Shown piece after piece: positions 62,227-64,000 of a stretch of 64,000 bases of DNA (the first letter of the stretch is position 1; the number at the start of each line of letters is the position of its first letter). Origin of the DNA: Rhizobiaceae bacterium (GTDB lineage Bacteria; Pseudomonadota; Alphaproteobacteria; Rhizobiales; Rhizobiaceae); contig JARGOX010000006.1 of the NCBI GenBank assembly GCA_029233925.1, positions 124,001 through 188,000 of the forward strand, given 5' to 3'. Under the pieces are notes generated by a model. The model saw only the letters and a list, made by a program, of their open reading frames with translations, did not search any database and had not been told where the DNA came from. A program made the translations under genes and the position numbers.

Positions 62227-63074
62227 GTCTGGTTCTTTTCTGCTTCATAGCCGAGTTCTGATAGGAGTTGCATGGGGCGCGGGCCAAAGTCCTTCAGCAC
62301 CTCTACTGGTCGGCTGCGGCCCAGGCCGCGACGAGGATCGACAAATGTTGGCACTCTGGCAAGCCATGCGGGATCGTTAGCGAGACCGGTGAATTGAGCA
62401 ATCCTGGCGAGCTCGGCTGCGGGGTCTGCGATAACCGCTTCATGGCGCACTTCCAGATAGCTGCCCGGGGAGAGCCGCGTTGCTTCATCGCGAATGCGTA
62501 CCAACCGATCGTGCCATAGATCCACAAAATGGCTCATACCGGTTTCAGGAAAAGGGGATTGGGATGGCTCATAGTCAATTGAAAGTGGGCACCAATGCAT
62601 TCGCCTTGCAGCCACCAAGCCGCGATAACCTATATGCTTCGACATTGAGGCGGCCGTAGCGACACCATCTCGAACCAAATGCAAGATTCTGACGTCAGGC
62701 CAATGGAGTTGGAGCGGTCCGAGAAAATAGCCGTAATCGGGAGTCTTGTCCCCCCAAAAGCGCTTTCCATTTATTTCCGCATGACTCTGTCCCAAAGTGT
62801 CCGCAAATGCACGAACCGTCATTTCGGGCCGGTACCGTGAACTGGCGCGGAAGGCATCGACCTCCAACAGGGTCGTGGGTTCTCCGGTGACGAAGCGCGT
62901 ACGCGTTACCAGATCGAGCATGGTCTCTGTTGATCCAATCGTGGTGCCAAAGGCGTCGTGCAATGCAGGCAGCCAATGGGTCTCCCGGAAGACGAAGAGA
63001 TCGGGGTGGTCGTTCAACATCTGCCAGATCAGAGTTGTGCCGCACCGGCCCGTACCAACGATACACAGCTTCAT
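62223..63074 (-). CDS. Sulfotransferase family protein
   Basis: PAPS-dependent sulfotransferase of 283 residues. The 5'-phosphosulfate loop is VGTGRCGTTLIWQML at residue 5 and the 3'-phosphate site is LHLVRDGVATAASM. KRFWGDKTPDYGYFL resembles the bacterial sulfotransferase_3 group. The ATG at 63074 overlaps the previous stop (ATGA); a TTG four codons upstream is less likely. With the Stf0-type gene this gives two different sulfotransferases in one cluster. Confidence 0.87.
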   Translation of the reverse strand: MKLCIVGTGRCGTTLIWQMLNDHPDLFVFRETHWLPALHDAFGTTIGSTETMLDLVTRTRFVTGEPTTLLEVDAFRASSRYRPEMTVRAFADTLGQSHAEINGKRFWGDKTPDYGYFLGPLQLHWPDVRILHLVRDGVATAASMSKHIGYRGLVAARRMHWCPLSIDYEPSQSPFPETGMSHFVDLWHDRLVRIRDEATRLSPGSYLEVRHEAVIADPAAELARIAQFTGLANDPAWLARVPTFVDPRRGLGRSRPVEVLKDFGPRPMQLLSELGYEAEKNQT

Positions 63075-63958
63075 TTGTCCACCCAATTGCAGGTACGCTC
63101 TACGAGCGAGGCGAAGCTTTTGTCTTCTATCGCAACACCATCCTGAAGGTCACCTGCAAGGGCTGCCGTAGAAGGCAGTGCATCTGCTAACGCGGCGTCG
63201 ATCCCCTCGTTGCGGTAGAGCCGGTACCAACGCCTCCAGTGCCAGCCGATACTCTCAGGAAACTGTGTGTTTCTTTCGTACGCCTGGCCGCCTTGAACAA
63301 TCTTCTTCTCGAACTGGGTCCGCGATCGAACCGGAAAATGAAAGATATCAATCGGTGCCTCGACGGCGGACACAGAAGTGTCGAACAAAGCGCTATGGTT
63401 CCCCTGAGTGATCTTAACGAGGCCCTCGGTTCGCACAAGCGCCTTGGGTGGCAGGTCAAGGTAGAAGAACGGGCAGGGCAAGGGGGAATCGTAGATATTT
63501 TGGAGCGCCGTTTTTTCGACAGGAGCCGTAACTCGGTAAACGAGCCGTTCGTACCATGGTCGATCCTCAGGCGAGTCATATCCCCAAATCATATTCCGGC
63601 GCGGGCAGAGCAGAGTATTGTTGGCTTGAGCGTAGGAAATCACATCTTTGAGCGAGCCATCCTTACTGACCCAGAACTCGTCGGCATCATTGTTGAGGAC
63701 CCATTCGGCCCCCATCATGTCTCGCGCATAGAGTGCTGCGCGGGTCACCCAACGTGTTTGATGGTAGTCGCGACCGGGCTCATCCAAAACTGTAATCGGG
63801 GCAGATTTCCCCATATCCTCCAGGATTTCACGCGTTCCGTCGGTCGATCCGTTGTCAATTACGACAACCCCATCAACCCCTTTCTCTAGATGGAAATTGA
63901 TATTATTCTCGACCAGATCGATTTCGTCTCGAACAAGAAATGTCATTACCAGGTTCAT
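63071..63958 (-). CDS. Glycosyltransferase family 2 protein
   Basis: GT2_4-type transferase of 295 residues: MTFLVRDEIDLVENNINFHL, VVIDNGSTDGTREILEDMG and the metal motif LNNDADEFW. It carries the same fold as the N-terminal half of the protein at 60649. It heads the visible part of a minus-strand operon running 63958 to 59741 with ATGA couplings; genes beyond 64000 may precede it. A role in decorating a surface polysaccharide is inferred. Confidence 0.88.
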   Translation of the reverse strand: MNLVMTFLVRDEIDLVENNINFHLEKGVDGVVVIDNGSTDGTREILEDMGKSAPITVLDEPGRDYHQTRWVTRAALYARDMMGAEWVLNNDADEFWVSKDGSLKDVISYAQANNTLLCPRRNMIWGYDSPEDRPWYERLVYRVTAPVEKTALQNIYDSPLPCPFFYLDLPPKALVRTEGLVKITQGNHSALFDTSVSAVEAPIDIFHFPVRSRTQFEKKIVQGGQAYERNTQFPESIGWHWRRWYRLYRNEGIDAALADALPSTAALAGDLQDGVAIEDKSFASLVERTCNWVDK

Positions 63959-64000
63959 TTCTTTCGTCTTCTCGTGTCAACAATGATCGACTTGTGGGGT

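Noticed and set aside
1-64000. CRISPR array, tRNA or rRNA genes
   Set aside because: No regularly spaced direct repeats, cloverleaf-like sequences or rRNA signatures were noticed on reading; no search tool was available to exclude a tRNA fully.

Overview
The window reads as a stretch of chromosome (or large replicon) from an alphaproteobacterium, most likely a marine Hyphomicrobiales (Rhizobiales) relative. This is inferred from gene content: a propionyl-CoA carboxylase / methylmalonyl-CoA mutase operon next to an ScfR/PccR-type regulator, a TakP-like TRAP transporter, and long dimethylglycine-dehydrogenase/GcvT-type fusion proteins. There is no rRNA or tRNA, so the genus cannot be fixed. Genes are dense, strong GGAG ribosome sites are common, and many neighbours overlap by ATGA.

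Layout. 1-897: LysR regulator, cut by the window edge, divergent from a catabolic operon. 1072-10329: NitT/TauT-type ABC importer (Tat-exported binding protein, ATPase, permease), FAD oxidoreductase, class III CoA-transferase, enoyl-CoA hydratase, 7Fe-type ferredoxin, DapA-like aldolase/dehydratase, aldehyde dehydrogenase and a dCMP-deaminase-like protein; a convergent SDR follows. 11171-13626: a DUF427/class III cyclase fusion and a TetR regulator. 13701-17689: flavin monooxygenase, BASS transporter, epimerase and SDR. 17737-25492: propionyl-CoA to succinyl-CoA operon (pccB, unknown ORF, pccA, mutase) with its regulator divergent. 25535-33156: TRAP transporter whose large permease has a coiled-coil tail, divergent from a Cache-type two-component system. 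33377-34429: three small envelope-type genes. 34558-44962: TauE-like permease and TPP decarboxylase facing a TAXI-TRAP transporter, IclR regulator, amidohydrolase-fold decarboxylase, aldehyde dehydrogenase and FAD hydroxylase. 44969-57456: a betaine-type ABC system plus two paralogous modules, each a DMGDH/GcvT enzyme with a choline-kinase-like protein, around a DeoR regulator and an inositol-monophosphatase-family enzyme.

57878-59313 is a break: an old-yellow-enzyme gene stops after about 64 codons at an IS3-family element whose transposase OrfB carries both a frameshift and a stop codon. No target duplication and no 3' remainder of the gene are seen, so the element marks a rearrangement junction. 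To its right (59323-63958) lies different content: a small Cys-containing protein, two sulfotransferases, a GT2 glycosyltransferase fused to a methyltransferase, and another GT2. This looks like a glycan-decorating cluster and continues past the window.

Most of the window is uptake plus catabolism of small organic acids, aromatic or cyclic compounds and N-methylated compounds, with local regulators beside each operon. The most notable items are the DUF427-cyclase fusion, the TRAP permease tail, the duplicated DMGDH/kinase modules sharing a 12-base promoter word, the Phe-for-His change in the amidohydrolase metal motif, and the IS junction with the sulfotransferase/GT-methyltransferase cluster.
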